From positions 15,388,496 through 15,452,495 of the forward strand of contig NC_084829.1 in NCBI RefSeq assembly GCF_033115175.1: a stretch of 64,000 nt of DNA, given 5' to 3'. The DNA is from Lepus europaeus (taxonomy: Eukaryota; Chordata; Mammalia; Lagomorpha; Leporidae). The notes under the pieces are model-generated. The model ran no database searches, was not told where the DNA came from, and saw only the letters and a list, made by a program, of their open reading frames with translations. The first letter of the stretch is position 1. The number at the start of each line of letters is the position of its first letter. The translations under genes were made by a program, and so were the position numbers. Positions 45,526 to 56,800 of the stretch are shown here, piece by piece.

Positions 45526-45787
45526 TGGGGTATACAATGGTCACAGGTTCAAGTCTCGAGTGCTCCATTTCCAATCCAGCTCTCTGCTAACATGCCTGGA
45601 AAGGCAGCAGAGGATGGCCCCTGCACTCACTCACATGGGAGACCTGGAAGAGGCTCCTGATTTTGACCCGGCCCAGCTGCAACCACTGGGACCCATTTGG
45701 GGAGTGAACCAGCAGATGAAAGAGATTTCTCTCTCCCTCTCTCTAACTCCGCCTTTCAAGTAAATAAATAAAATCTTTTTTAAAAAA
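45526..45787 (+). mobile_element. 5'-truncated C-SINE, second at the same site
   Basis: Begins in the B-box region (CACAGGTTCAAGTCTCGAG) and ends AAATAAATAAAATC. The target word AAGAAGAGACAATC recurs at 45788-45801. Confidence 0.95.
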
Positions 45788-45801
45788 AAGAAGAGACAAT
45801 C

Positions 45802-47230
45802 TCTTATAAAGAAATAAAGGTAAATTTTAACAAATTAAATTACAAAGCACTGCTACTGCCCAGGAGTTGTTTGGGGAGGCATGAGTACAAGGAGTTGAAG
45901 CATATGGCAGGTTGCATTGACGTAAGTAACAGCAATCAGAAACTAGGAAGATTGATTGGCAAAATGGAAGTGTGAAGTTACAAAGCCAACATCAATACTG
46001 AAGGCTGTTGGCCGAATTCTAACTCAGGAAATGGCTGAGAACTCCTATTTTGAGAACATTTTAGTTAAGTGCAGAAAACGCGTTAGTGATAAAAAAAAAA
46101 ATCTGGGGCGAGTACCAAGGAGGCTGGGAAGGTTCTGGGAAGGTATTTCTTTCCTGTATGATCGGCAAAAGACATTTGAATGTCAAGAAGTGCACCACCT
46201 GCTAAGCCAAGGGTGTCACAAAAGACATGTCTTCAGTTCATGTTAGGTCTACTTCTATGTAAACCCAACTCCTTGAGTCACCCTCTGGGAAAACACTCCA
46301 TTCCAGCAATGTTCAATTCAACTGTGCTCTCACGTCTGTCTATTTACTGCATGTTACGGACTCAAGGCATCAGTAGACATACAGAAACAAGACAATATAG
46401 TGACCATGTTCTAATTGACCAACCAACTACTCCTGGATGTCGCTTGAGGTACAGTGTCTCCTTCTAGCCACGTGATGTTAAAGCACTGGAAACTCAGAGT
46501 TTACTAAGCACATGGTGTTAACATAAGACATGCTTTAAGCTCCTATGGTTCTCATTTCCTGAGAATGCTTCAGGGAACACACTGCTTTCCCAGAGGATTC
46601 CTCTGCCTGGCTAGTCAAATTTGCGTGCTTACTGTGTCTTATGCTCTATGTACCCACAGTAGTCAGCGTCCAAGCCCAGGAAAACCTTAATGTAGCAAAT
46701 GTGTTTTCCTTGAGGTACCAGGTCTATTCCAAGAAATAACATGAGGCAACACATCGTAAGTAATAGGATTCATCACTTGATGTTTCAAGCCTTGGAAAGG
46801 GGTTGTTCAATATCCGAATATAGTGTTAATATGAGATCAGCATTAAATTCCTGAAGAAACCTTGAGTTATGAGTGCCATCCCTTTGGAGATCTTCCAAGA
46901 AATCCCCATTTTGACAACCTTCATTTGCCTGGCACTCTCACATTAGAATGCTGATTGCTTATTGAGGGCTGCGTACCTACAGCAATGGAAGAACAGCTTG
47001 ACACTTGAAAAATTAGCTCTGTTCCTGGAAATATCTTGACACAGGGCAGCTCTATCTTATAGGATTCATCTAACCACTGTTCAAATCATCAGAAACACAG
47101 TGTTCACTATGGCAAAACAAACGTGTAATGTTATAGGAAGCATCCCTTTCTATTCCCTCTGGAAACCACACACAACTCACAATCTGCTGTGAATGAATTC
47201 CTTTTTTTTTTTTTCTTTTTTAAAAGATGT
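45802..47230. other. Intergenic DNA, no gene identified
   Basis: A 96-codon plus-strand frame at 45956-46246 has no recognisable domain. 46250-47180 has repeated CTTATAGGATTCATC-like phrases and could be an unnamed repeat. No splice-framed block. Confidence 0.4.
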
Positions 47231-47237
47231 ATTTATT

Positions 47238-47565
47238 TGGAGCCAGCGCTATGGCGTAGCAGGTAAAGCCACCGCCTGCAGTGCTGGCATCCCATATGGG
47301 CGCTGGTTTGTGTTCCTGCTGCTCCACTTCTGATCCAGCTCTCGGCTATGGCCTGGGAAACCAGTAGAAGATGGCCCAAGACCTTAGACCCCTGCACCCA
47401 CTGGGAGACCCGGAAGAAGCTCCTGACTCTTGGCTTTGGATTGGCACAGCTCCAGTCATTGTGGCCAATTGGAGAGTGAACCAGTGGATGAAAGACTTTC
47501 TCTCTCTCTTTCTCTCCTTCTCTCTATGTGTAACTTTGTCAAATAAATAAATAAATCTTTTTTAA
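47238..47565 (+). mobile_element. C-SINE
   Basis: Sense copy from TGGAGCCAGCGCTATGGCGT to AAATAAATAAATAAATCTT. Confidence 0.95.
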
Positions 47566-47599
47566 AAAGTATTTATTTAATTTAAAGGCAGAGTTACAG
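47566..47599 (-). mobile_element. Inverted C-SINE tail fragment
   Basis: AAAGTATTTATTTAATTTAA and GGCAGAGTTACAG match only the 3' end of the family, in inverse orientation. Confidence 0.65.
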
Positions 47600-47882
47600 T
47601 TGGGGCCGGTGCTGTGGCACAGTGGATTAATGCCCTGGCCTGAAGTGCCAGCATCCCATATACGTGCCGGTTTGAGACCCAGCTTCTCCACTTCTGATCC
47701 AGCTCTCTGCTACAGCCTGGGAAAGCAGTGGAAGATGGCCTGAGTCCTTGGGTCCCTGCACCCATGTGGGAGACTGGGAAGTGTTGGGGAGTGAACCAGC
47801 GAATGGAAGACCTCTCTCTCTCTCTCTCTCTGCCTCCCCTCTCTGTGTAACTCTGACTTTCAAGTGAATAAATCTGTTTTTT
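47600..47882 (+). mobile_element. C-SINE, internally deleted
   Basis: Head TTGGGGCCGGTGCTGTGGCAC; GACTGGGAAGTGTTGGGGAG shows that about 60 bases of the body are gone. Confidence 0.94.
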
Positions 47883-48021
47883 TTTTAAAAAGTGATGGAC
47901 CAGCTTGTTTGATGGAGGGGATTTCAAAGCAGTAAAGGGGTCATGATGTATCATGGATGTCAATGGCTGCCATTAATATTATGGGCCTAGGTATTTTCAT
48001 CTTTATACTAGATTCTTGCCC

Positions 48022-48061
<40 letters not shown>

Positions 48062-48240
48062 CTTCAAAGAATTCAAACAGTGCACAAATGAGAGTAGGTT
48101 TTATTTAAAAGACAGAGAAAGTGAACATATATTCACATGTGAGTGTGGGTCACTCCACACAGAGAGATACCTGTCATGAGTGGGTTAGAGAGTTGCCAAT
48201 GAGAAGAGATGGATAAGAGTCCCAAAAAGGATTCCCAAGC
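47883..48240. other. Intergenic DNA with (TA)n
   Basis: Apart from the microsatellite, nothing is identified; the right part may be the start of the retroviral remnant. Confidence 0.4.
48024..48059 (+). repeat. (TA)n microsatellite
   Basis: About 36 bases of alternating A and T. Confidence 0.97.
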
Positions 48241-48284
48241 ATGGGCAAGGGCAACAGAGACCCTCTCAGTTATCAGTCTATTTC

Positions 48285-48875
48285 ATGAGAACTCAACAGG
48301 TAGCTACTGCTCTGGGAATTTATCTCCATGCCTCTTGGAGACCTCAGTCATTGAGTAAAGTCGAAAAGGTTAAGAAAATTCCAACTAAGCTTTGCCAAGA
48401 GACCTCAGAAACATGGCTTAAACTATTTCCTATTGTCCTCCTCAGGACAAGGATTGCACCTAAACCTTAGTCCATTTGAGATGCTCTATGGGAGACCTTT
48501 CCTCACCTCTGACATCCCCTTTGGTTCAGAGACTCAAGTATACTAATTTAGGCCAGGTACAAAAGGCCCTGATGGAGTATAATACAATTTTCTCAGTGTC
48601 AGATTCCAAAATTCATTAACAAGCTATTGCCCCAGGAGACTGTTTTATTAAAGAAATGGAAAGAGGGATCCCCCTTAGACCAATGGAAGGGACCCTACCA
48701 GATGCTGCTGAATATGTGTACCTCAGTAAAATTTCATGGCATCCCAAGCTTGGTATGTATGTCAAGGATTAAACTTCTACCTCTTGAGTCTTCACAAGAA
48801 CACATGGAAGATAAGTCTGCCTACTCTTGTGAACCAACAGAACTCAAATACCACTTCCAACAGGCAGAAAGATAA
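48285..48875 (+). pseudogene. Retroviral pol (integrase C-terminal) remnant
   Basis: Two short frames (48285-48470 and 48627-48875) carry features of the gammaretroviral integrase end: the Ser-Lys-Val-Glu stretch, the Met-Leu-Tyr-Gly-Arg-Pro-Phe box and a trailing small SH3-like segment. Stops and shifts separate the pieces. Confidence 0.75.
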
Positions 48876-48894
48876 GTAAAATCTTCAATTTCAT

Positions 48895-49740
48895 CATATC
48901 AAGGCTGTTGTATTATAAGGCAGGCATATTTTACCTGCTTCTTCTCTTGATTCTCTCTGGAAGCTGCTATTGGCAGAAAAACTCCTTAGTGAGCTCTTCT
49001 GTTGTAATACTGAAAGATCCTGGTTACGTCACATAAGTCTATCTTTAAAAACCTGGCCATTACTTTGGGAAATCTATCCTACACCTCAGGCCAACTTTTA
49101 CAACAAATACGCCAAGGTAGTCACGGACAACCAACAAGCCATAGAATATATACTGATGGAGCAAGGAGGAGCATGCACATTTTTAAAAAAATATTTATTT
49201 ATTTATTTATTTATTTGAAATAAAGAATTACACAGAAAGAGAGAGGCAGAGAGAGAGAGAGGTCTTCCATCCAATGGTTCAATCCCCAATTGGCCGCAAC
49301 GGCCAGAGCTGTGCCAATCCGAAGCCAGGAGCCAGCAACTTCCTCCAGATCTCCTAGGCGGGTGCAGGGGCCCAAGAACTTGGGCCATCTTCTACTGCTT
49401 TCCCAGGCCACAGCAGAGAGCTGGATCAGAAGTGGAGCAGCTTGGACTCGAATCGGCGCCCATATGGGATGCCGGCGCTTCAGGGCAGAACGTTAACCTA
49501 CTGCGCCAAAGCGCCAGCCCCAGCATGTGCAGTTTTTAATGGAATTTGTCACCTCTATTCTAATGGCAGTATGTTCACTGAGGAAAATACATTAAAAATC
49601 TTTAGGTCAAGTTGGATGGTTTTATAATCTGCACAGGGACAATCTAAAAGCACCCACTATTTGGAAAAGAATAAGATATATTTTGCCTTTCTTGAAGGGC
49701 ATTCCACTTGCAATTTATTTTTTCCAATGTTGCTCATGCT
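48895..49740 (+). pseudogene. Retroviral env 5' remnant, SINE-interrupted
   Basis: Follows pol with a hydrophobic leader-like start near 48930, then a short surface-region remnant ending with several stops. Homology is inferred mainly from position; the SINE at 49182-49521 splits it. Confidence 0.5.
49182..49521 (-). mobile_element. C-SINE inside retroviral env remnant
   Basis: Inverted full-length copy ending AAAGCGCCAGCCCC. AGCATGCACATTTTT before and AGCATGTGCAGTTTTT after form the target duplication. Confidence 0.95.
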
Positions 49741-49978
49741 GATTGATAAACTTGCTTGTTTCAGAACTTGACAATTTCTCAAAGTAATGATGACCACTGG
49801 GGGACCACAGCCATTGGCAGTGACTGATGGAAATTCTCTGACTCATGAGACAGCTCCATTAGATGTGCTAGGAAGAGATTTCCAAACCTGAAACAAGCAG
49901 AGATCATGCCCCTGATCTGGAGCATCTCACTTCAGCACCCTCTTTAAGAATAAGGGTCAGAAATCTCTGAGAGGGGAA

Positions 49979-50178
49979 TGCTATAGCATAAGGCAGGTAG
50001 CTAAATTACGGCCATGAGCTGGAAGCAGCACCTCCCCTGCCTTATGTAATCCTATCCACCTGCTTGCCAAATAGTCCCTTCCCCATGATGTATCTCCCTT
50101 CAATGTTACCTGGGGTGGATGCCACATAACCACTCCCTTTCCAACCTCATAACAGAGGCTGGCAACTGGGAGGGGTTT

Positions 50179-50224
<46 letters not shown>

Positions 50225-50447
50225 GATGAGGAAGAGACAGGGTGCTGACACACACTCCACCTCCCTTCTTATTCATTTCCCTTCCTGGCCCACTCTATTC
50301 CAGAACTATGTCCACAAGTGTGTTTTCCTCACCTTTTAAATAAACTTTACCTCTTTGTGCACTGTATTTGTGCCTGTACTCAAAATGCTTCTCTGGGTAA
50401 AAACAAGGACCTGGAATAGGAATTTAGACTCCACCTCTCCCACAACA
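49979..50447 (+). mobile_element. 3' LTR of the endogenous retrovirus
   Basis: Starts TGCTATAG right after the polypurine tract and ends CACAACA. AATAAA is at 50339-50344; a (CT)n run lies at 50177-50221 in the U3/R region. No clear TATA box. Adjacent env and polypurine tract fix its orientation. Confidence 0.72.
50177..50221 (+). repeat. (CT)n microsatellite in the LTR
   Basis: Pure CT run of about 44 bases. Confidence 0.97.
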
Positions 50448-50489
50448 GGTTAGTCCAGGTTCTTGTCTTCTCAGTTTTAAGAATATGAC

Positions 50490-50835
50490 TGGGCTGGCCG
50501 GCACCACGGCTCACTAGGCTAATCCTCTGCCTGCGGCACTGGCACCCCGGGTTCTAGTTCTGGTCGGGGCACCGGTTCTGTCCCGGTTGCTCCTCTTCCA
50601 GTCCAGCTCTCTGCTGTGGTCTGGGAAAGCAGTGGAGGATGGCTCAAGTACTTGGGCCCTGCAACCACATGGGAGACCAGGAGGAAGCAGCTGGCTCCTG
50701 GCTTCGGATTGGCGCAGCGCGGCGGCCATAGCGGCCATTTGGTGGGTGATCCAACGGAAAGAAGACCTCTCTCTCTCTTTCTCTCTCATTGTCTAACTCT
50801 GCCTCTCAAAAAAAAAAAAAAAAAGAGAGAGAGAG
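50490..50835 (+). mobile_element. Young C-SINE, CTCACTAGGCTAAT subfamily
   Basis: Starts GGCTGGCCGGCACCACGGC; poly-A tail then GAGAGAGAG. 5' end lies about 40 bases after the LTR. Confidence 0.95.
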
Positions 50836-50837
50836 AA

Positions 50838-51614
50838 ATGGATGTGAGTAACCTTAAGAGGCAGACCTGATCCACTGAGGCTGGGTCATTTTTACAGGAA
50901 AAAGAGTAGTACTCAGGGCAGGGGCTGATTGAAGATTCAAAGAAGGCACTGTATAGGGTGGATATGCAGAACACACGGTGATCTCCAGGAAGGTGTCACA
51001 GTACCTGGTGCAAGATGGAAAGTGATGCTCAGCAGCATGATGAGGAATGCAGGTGACAAACCTTGAGCCATGTTGAATCAGGTGATGGAATTTAGGCAGT
51101 GCACGTGGCTTGGGTGCTGGAAGTCCTTGGTCCCTTGTCCCTCAGTGACTTTGTCTGGCCCACTCAAGGATGGATTCTCTACAAAGACCTTCACGAGGGC
51201 AACGCCTAGCAGAGCTGCAGAGATGAGACTCTTGCCTAGAAAAACTGAAACATAGGCTTTGACCAACAAAGCTATAGGGGCTGGGGCTGCCCAGTCAAAG
51301 GAAGGCCAGCCTCCAACACAGTGTGTCTAGAATGCAAGACTGTGGGACATAAGGTTTGCCCTGAAAATTTCTGGTCTTACTTTGTCCCAATTATCCTTTC
51401 TATTTTCTTATTTCTCCTATTTGAAATATGGATGTATGCTCTTTGCCTGCCCCATCCCTGTATCATGAAAACATGATTTTTTTCTTAATTTTAGATTCAT
51501 GACTGGGAGGATTTTCCTTGAGTATCAGATGAATTTGGTGGAGTTAAGACTGGGAGGCTTTGGAGGATGGGATTAATTGTATGTTGTATGTGACAAAGAT
51601 GTATTTTGAGAAGT
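50838..51614. other. Intergenic DNA with leader-like minus-strand frames
   Basis: On the minus strand, 51081-51010 opens MAQGLSPAFLIMLLSITFHL with a GT donor-like site after it (CCAG|GTACTG), and 51269-51078 opens a 63-codon frame with a hydrophobic stretch. No gene structure could be built. It may be a fragment of an unidentified pseudogene. Confidence 0.3.
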
Positions 51615-51697
51615 CAGGGGCAGAATGTTATGGGTACAGAGTGAAATTGTCTCATCAAAACTCATAAAACTGTTTAAGCTCTGATATCTTAATTTTC

Positions 51698-52024
51698 TTT
51701 AAAAAATTTTTTAAAAATTTATTTGAAAGGTAGAGTTATAGATAGTGAGAAAGAGAGACAGAGAGAAAGGTCTTCCTTCCGTTGGTTCACTCCCCAAATG
51801 GCCGCCACGGCCAGCGCTGCACCGATCCGAAGCCAGGAGCCAGGTGCTTTTTCCTGGTCATGTGGGTGCAGGAGCCCAAGTGCTTGGGCCATTCTCCACT
51901 GCTTTCCCAGACCACAGCAGAGAGCTGGAGTGGAAGAGGAGCAATCAGGACTAGAACCTGGCGCCCATATGGGATGCCTGCACTGCAGGCGGAGGATTAA
52001 CCAAGTGAGCCATGGTGCCGACCC
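51698..52024 (-). mobile_element. C-SINE in the old LTR
   Basis: Inverted; ends GCCATGGTGCCGACCCC. Target duplication CTGAT(A/T)TCTTAATTTTC at 51681-51697 and 52025-52041, one mismatch. Confidence 0.96.
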
Positions 52025-52210
52025 CTGATTTCTTAATTTTCATGATTGATTGATTAAAAGTGGAGGTTTGACCTAATTGAGGTAGCTAGGATAGTGTGGA
52101 GGTCTTAGGTCATTGGGGAGTACCTTTTGAGGTGGTTCTTCGGAGGGGTTTGATTACTTGATTCTCTCTCCATTTCCTGACTTACCATATGATCTTGCTT
52201 CTACACCTAT

Positions 52211-53311
52211 GATGACCATTTTTTTCTTTTAAACTAGAAACCTTTTAATTAAGGTATACAAACTTCATACATTTTACATATACAACTTTAGGAACATAGA
52301 GATTCTTACCACTGGACCTGCCCTCCCACCCACACTCCATCTTTCTTCCACTTCCCTCTCCTATTTTTTTTTTTTCTTAAGACTTAGGTCTTTTGACATA
52401 AGACTTAAGTCTTTTACAGGCAGAGTAGACAGTGAGAGAGAGAGACAGAGAGAAAGGTCTTCCTTTTTCGTTGGTTCACCCCCTAATGGTCGCTGTGGCC
52501 GGCACACCGCGCTGGTCTGAAGCCAGGAGCCAGGTGCTTCTCCTGGTCTCCCATGCAGGTGCAGGGCCCAAGGACTTGGGCCATCCTCCACTGCCTTCCC
52601 GGGCCACAGCAGAGAGCTGGACTGGAAAAGGAGCAACTGGTGCCCCAACTGGGACTAGAACCCAGTGTGCTGGCACCGCAGACGGAGGATTAGCCTACTG
52701 AGCCATGGCGCCGGCCCTACCTCTCCTATTCCCATTTTTATTTTTTACTTAGATCTATTTTCAATTAATTTTATACACATAAGATTGGCCCTGCACTAAT
52801 TAAAGAGTTCAACAAATAGTAGTAAAAAAAATTTCCTCAGCAGTCAAGACAAGGGCTGTTCAAAGTCATTACTTCACAAAGTGTCAATTTCATTTCTATA
52901 GATTGCCTTTTAGTTATTTATCACAGATCAGGAAGAATAAATGGTATTTACCTTCTTGGGACTGGATTATTTCACTAAGTATAATGTTTTCCAATTGCAT
53001 CTATTTTATTGCAAATAAGACTTTTTTAACTATTGTACAGTATTCCAAGGTGTGCGTATACCATAATTTCTTTATCCAGTTTTCAGTTCATGGACATCTG
53101 GGTTGATTACATATCTTAGCTATTGTGAATTGAGCTGCAATAAACGTGGGGTTATAGATAACTTTTTTATATGCTGATTTTATTTCCTATGGGTAGATTC
53201 CCAGGAGTGGGATGGTAGGTCTATATTCAGATTTCTGAGGATCTCCATACTGTCTTCCACAGTGGCTGTACCAGTTTACATTCCCCATCAACAGTGGATT
53301 AGGCATGACCA
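52211..53311 (-). mobile_element. Antisense L1 3' end in the old LTR
   Basis: Minus-strand L1 3' region: GGTTGATTACATATCTTAGC, GAGCTGCAATAAACGTGG, GATTCCCAGGAGTGGGATGG and CACAGTGGCTGTACCAG. ATGACCA at both edges (about 52211 and 53305) may be the target duplication. Only the end of ORF2 and 3' region remain. Confidence 0.82.
52370..52718 (-). mobile_element. Young C-SINE inside the L1
   Basis: Inverted CTCACTAGGCTAAT-type copy ending GCCATGGCGCCGGCCC; CCTCTCCTATT on both sides is the target duplication. Confidence 0.95.
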
Positions 53312-53729
53312 GGTTATATCAGACACCAGAGTAGGACCACCTAGTATGTAACCTAAGCTGTGAGCTGAGGTAAACATTTTCTTTCCCTCAGCAGCTCATT
53401 TCTGGTACCTTAGAGTAACAAAATGTGGACTAATACAGTATATATTGAAAAATCTTGGAAAATACCAATTAACCATTAGTTAACTTCACTAAGGTATTAA
53501 TGACAATTGGTTGACTGGAGGCTGTTTAAACATCTAGAATTTTATTGTCTTGACTGGCTAAACTTAATACCACTCATTTTCATCTGCAAAATCTCCTGAA
53601 AACTTAGTTATTGATCCCAAAAAATTAGCTTTAAATACTATACAAATTTTTGCCATACATCATAATATGAGAATATTTTCCTTTAATGATTTCCAAGGTC
53701 ATGTATTTAATAAAAAAAGTTAGATTCTG

Positions 53730-53735
53730 TTTATT
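53730..53735 (-). terminator. Polyadenylation signal AATAAA of the unrecognised gene
   Basis: AATAAA on the minus strand just after the stop codon of exon E; an overlapping-type variant ATTAAA follows about 20 bases further downstream. Cleavage is inferred, not shown. Confidence 0.5.
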
Positions 53736-53752
53736 CAGTAAGATTTTGTCTT

Positions 53753-53877
53753 TCAGACCATATATTTGTTGTTCAAAAACTGTACATATTCTTGTGATGT
53801 GTTCAAAAGTAGATCTTCAACTTGAGTAGGTTGTATCTGAGAAGACTGGTAGAATACAGATGCACATTCGTCAGAAC
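53753..53877 (-). CDS. Unrecognised gene, last exon E with stop
   Basis: Acceptor TTATTATGCTTTCCAG. Entered in phase 1, it completes a Gly codon and gives 40 codons, SDECASVFYQSSQIQ onward, ending FLNNKYMV and TGA at 53755-53753. An AATAAA follows 17 bases after the stop, giving a very short 3' untranslated region. Confidence 0.6.
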
Positions 53878-56800
53878 CTGGAAAGCATAATAAAGAATCC
53901 TATTTTTTGTCTCAAAAACTTCTTAGGTATCAAAGTCTAAGTCAATGCAAATATTTGCGAATTTTCAGTGTTAAGAATAAAAATGTACATATAAGAATAT
54001 AGTGCACAATTATAATTTTCTCAGAGTTGCATACTGAATTAAGTATCACTGTGGGTCAAGTAGCAGAGCTCTTGCTATTCCCATCCTGCATTCATTTGTC
54101 CAACAACCACGTGCTAAGCACCAGAATTAAAGATGGAGGTGAAGTACTGCCCTCAATAATTTTATAAATGTAACCTGATGAGAACAATTTCCACCATGAA
54201 AGGAATAAAACAGGGCACTATTGGAACACACAGAATTTTTGTTTATTCTGGTTTTGCCTCATTACTGTAAACTTTCTGGGGAGAGGTAACAGGCCAGTTG
54301 ACACTTGAAAGACAAGAAAAAAGTATTCCAGTTAGAGGAGGTAGCACAAGCATTTACGAAGCCTTAGAGGTGAAGAAGAGACTTGAGGAACTATAAGCAG
54401 TCTAGTGTGGCTAATGCTAGATCCACAAGGCAGAGCTGCAAGAGGACAGGCTGAGTGACTTGACAAGAACCAAAATGACTTAGTGTTTTTAATTCCTTGC
54501 TTGGGAATTTGGAACTTTTCCTGAGGACAAAACTAACGGTAAAGAGAATGACTGGAGATTTAGAATACTGTCTGTTAGGTAGCAGTGTAGGAACTGTCAT
54601 TGATTCACCAAGTATTAGTAGACTGAGACTTGGGGGCCTTACATCACTATCTTAACCCTGAGAAGTTCACGATGCCTTTGCATTTTGAGAAGAGTTCCAG
54701 AACACTGGCTGACAGATTCATTGGGATGGCAGAACTGAGGGCTGACAGACTCATTGGGATGGCAGAACTGAGGGAAGTGTAAAGTCAGAAGACAAGACAT
54801 ACATAGACTTTTTGTGATTCCTAAAAGCTATTGATCATGTTGAATAAATAAAGAATACCCATTTTCATTATGAATGCTTTCACATATTTCATTAAATGCA
54901 TGTAAGTAACAATATTTACTGTAGAATGGATAAATCAAACATGGAAAGTGATGCCATCTGTCATTAACAGTTTATTTCAGAATCTATGGAAATTTAATTG
55001 TCAAATTTTGGTAACATACCATTTTGTTTTTCTAGTTCCCTAGTGATACATTTGTCCAACTCCTGATGTATCTGTAATAAATAAAATATTATCTATAAGG
55101 CTTAACTTTAAAAAGATACACTACCATGTGAATATATCACTTATAGTGTATGGCCCTTAAAAAAACTTCCAAAGGCTAGACCTCACTTGAGGATTGCTTA
55201 TATGGAAGCAATCATAATTAAAATTCCTACTATTTAAGTTTATCATAGAGAAAATATTTGTGTCATGCTGTTCAGCACAATTCATATTAGTCTATTGAAC
55301 ATGCAATATTTCAAAAGGATGAAATTTAATATTGTGCGAAGGCTGGGAACTTTGCATATTTTTTACTAAATTAATTACTTTGTATTTCTTAGAAAAACAC
55401 TGTCCTTTATATGAGCTTTTTCTCTTTAATGTTCTTTTTAAAAATATATTTCTTGCCTTTTGCATCTTCTTTTGTTTTTAAAAACAGATTTATTTTATTT
55501 ATTTGAAAAAGTTACAGAGAGAGGTAAAGACAGAGAGAGAGGTTTACCCATCCACTGGTTCACTCCCCAGATGGCCACAATGGCCGGAGTTGTGCCAATC
55601 CGAAGCCAGGAGCCAGGAGCTTCTTCCAGGTCTCCCACATGGGTGCAGGGGCCCAAGAACTTGGGCCATCTTCTACTGCTTTCCCAGGCCATAGCAGAGA
55701 GCTGGATTGGAAGAGAAGCAGCTAGGACTAGAACCTGTGCCCATATGGGATGCTGGCACTTCAGGCCAGCCTCTAACCTGCTGCGCCACAGTGCCGGCCC
55801 TGAATGTTCTTTTTCTTAAAATGAACTTTCCATTCTCAATTTATAGAAAATTAATGTTTTCAGGTGTATTCTATGCAAAATTTTCAGCACAGAATCTTTT
55901 TTTCTTTGAGAGAGTTATAGACAGTGAGAGGGAGAGACAGAGAGGTCTTCCCTCTACTGGCTCACTCCCCAAATGACCGCAAAGGCCAGAACTGCGCTGA
56001 TCTGAAGCCGGAGCCAGGAGCGAGGAGCCAGGCGCCCCTCTCCCACGTGGGTTCAGGGGCCCAGGAACTTGGGCTATCTTCTACTGCTTTCCCAGGCCAT
56101 AGCAGAGAGCTGGACCGGAAGTGGAGCAGCTGGGACATGAACCGGCGCCCACATGGGATGCCCACGCCGCAGGCAGAGGATTAACCTACTGCACCACGGC
56201 GCCGGCCCCTCGGCACAGAATCTTAAGTACTAAGTGAAGAAAGTAATACTCTCATAACATAATGTGAAAATTCTACTAGTAAAAGAGCAAGTAAAATAAT
56301 TATATTGGCAAAAGATTAAATAAAAATATCATGCTATTTCTATTATGACTAAATGGATATATTACGACATATGGACATAAATGTTAAGAAAATTTGCTTG
56401 AAAAAAAGTTAATGCATATGAGAGTTTTACTAAATTATAAATAAGTAAAACAATTTATACTACTTGAATGATAAATTGAATGTTTTCAACAATTAAGAAC
56501 AAACTGAAACAATTTACTAATTTTAGTTGCCTACCTAATTATAAAATGTGTTATATATATTATAAAATATTTTAAACTATGTAAATGTCCCTATTTAGAA
56601 TAATGTTATGTAAATATTTCATCTAAAAGTGATTATCTCACTACAATGCTCAAACATGGTCTAAAATAGTACTATATTGAACACAATAAATACAGAATCT
56701 AATACCTTTACAAATTCTTGGTGTGACGATAATTTTTTGACTAACACGTTCGGCAATATTTTGAAAGACTATTTTCAACAATATTTCTGTGAAAATTGCA

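Larger units (their letters stand above)
48261..50447 (+). mobile_element. Class I endogenous retrovirus, decayed 3' end
   Basis: Order is a pol integrase C-terminal remnant (about 48290-48850), an env 5' remnant (about 48900-49740), a polypurine tract (AGAGGGGAA, 49970-49978) and a 3' LTR. Frames are broken by shifts and stops, and a C-SINE interrupts env. gag, most of pol and the 5' LTR are absent, so it cannot produce virus. Class is inferred from the gammaretrovirus-like integrase end. Confidence 0.75.
51615..53440 (+). mobile_element. Old MaLR-type LTR, split by L1 and SINE insertions
   Basis: Pieces 51615-51680, 52042-52210 and 53305-53440. Text such as GAGGTCTTAGGTCATTGGGG, then GATTACTTGATTCTCTC and the end AAAATGTGGACTAATACAG, fits a MaLR LTR in sense orientation. 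Confidence 0.6.
53878..55019. other. Last intron of the unrecognised gene
   Basis: AT-rich intron with an L2-like trace at 54080-54240 (GTCCAACAACCACGTGCTAA, TACTGCCCTCAATAATTT) and the 33-base duplication. Confidence 0.5.

Noticed and set aside
45956..46246. 96-codon plus-strand frame
   Set aside because: No domain recognised, no splice sites in phase, no neighbour support; likely chance.
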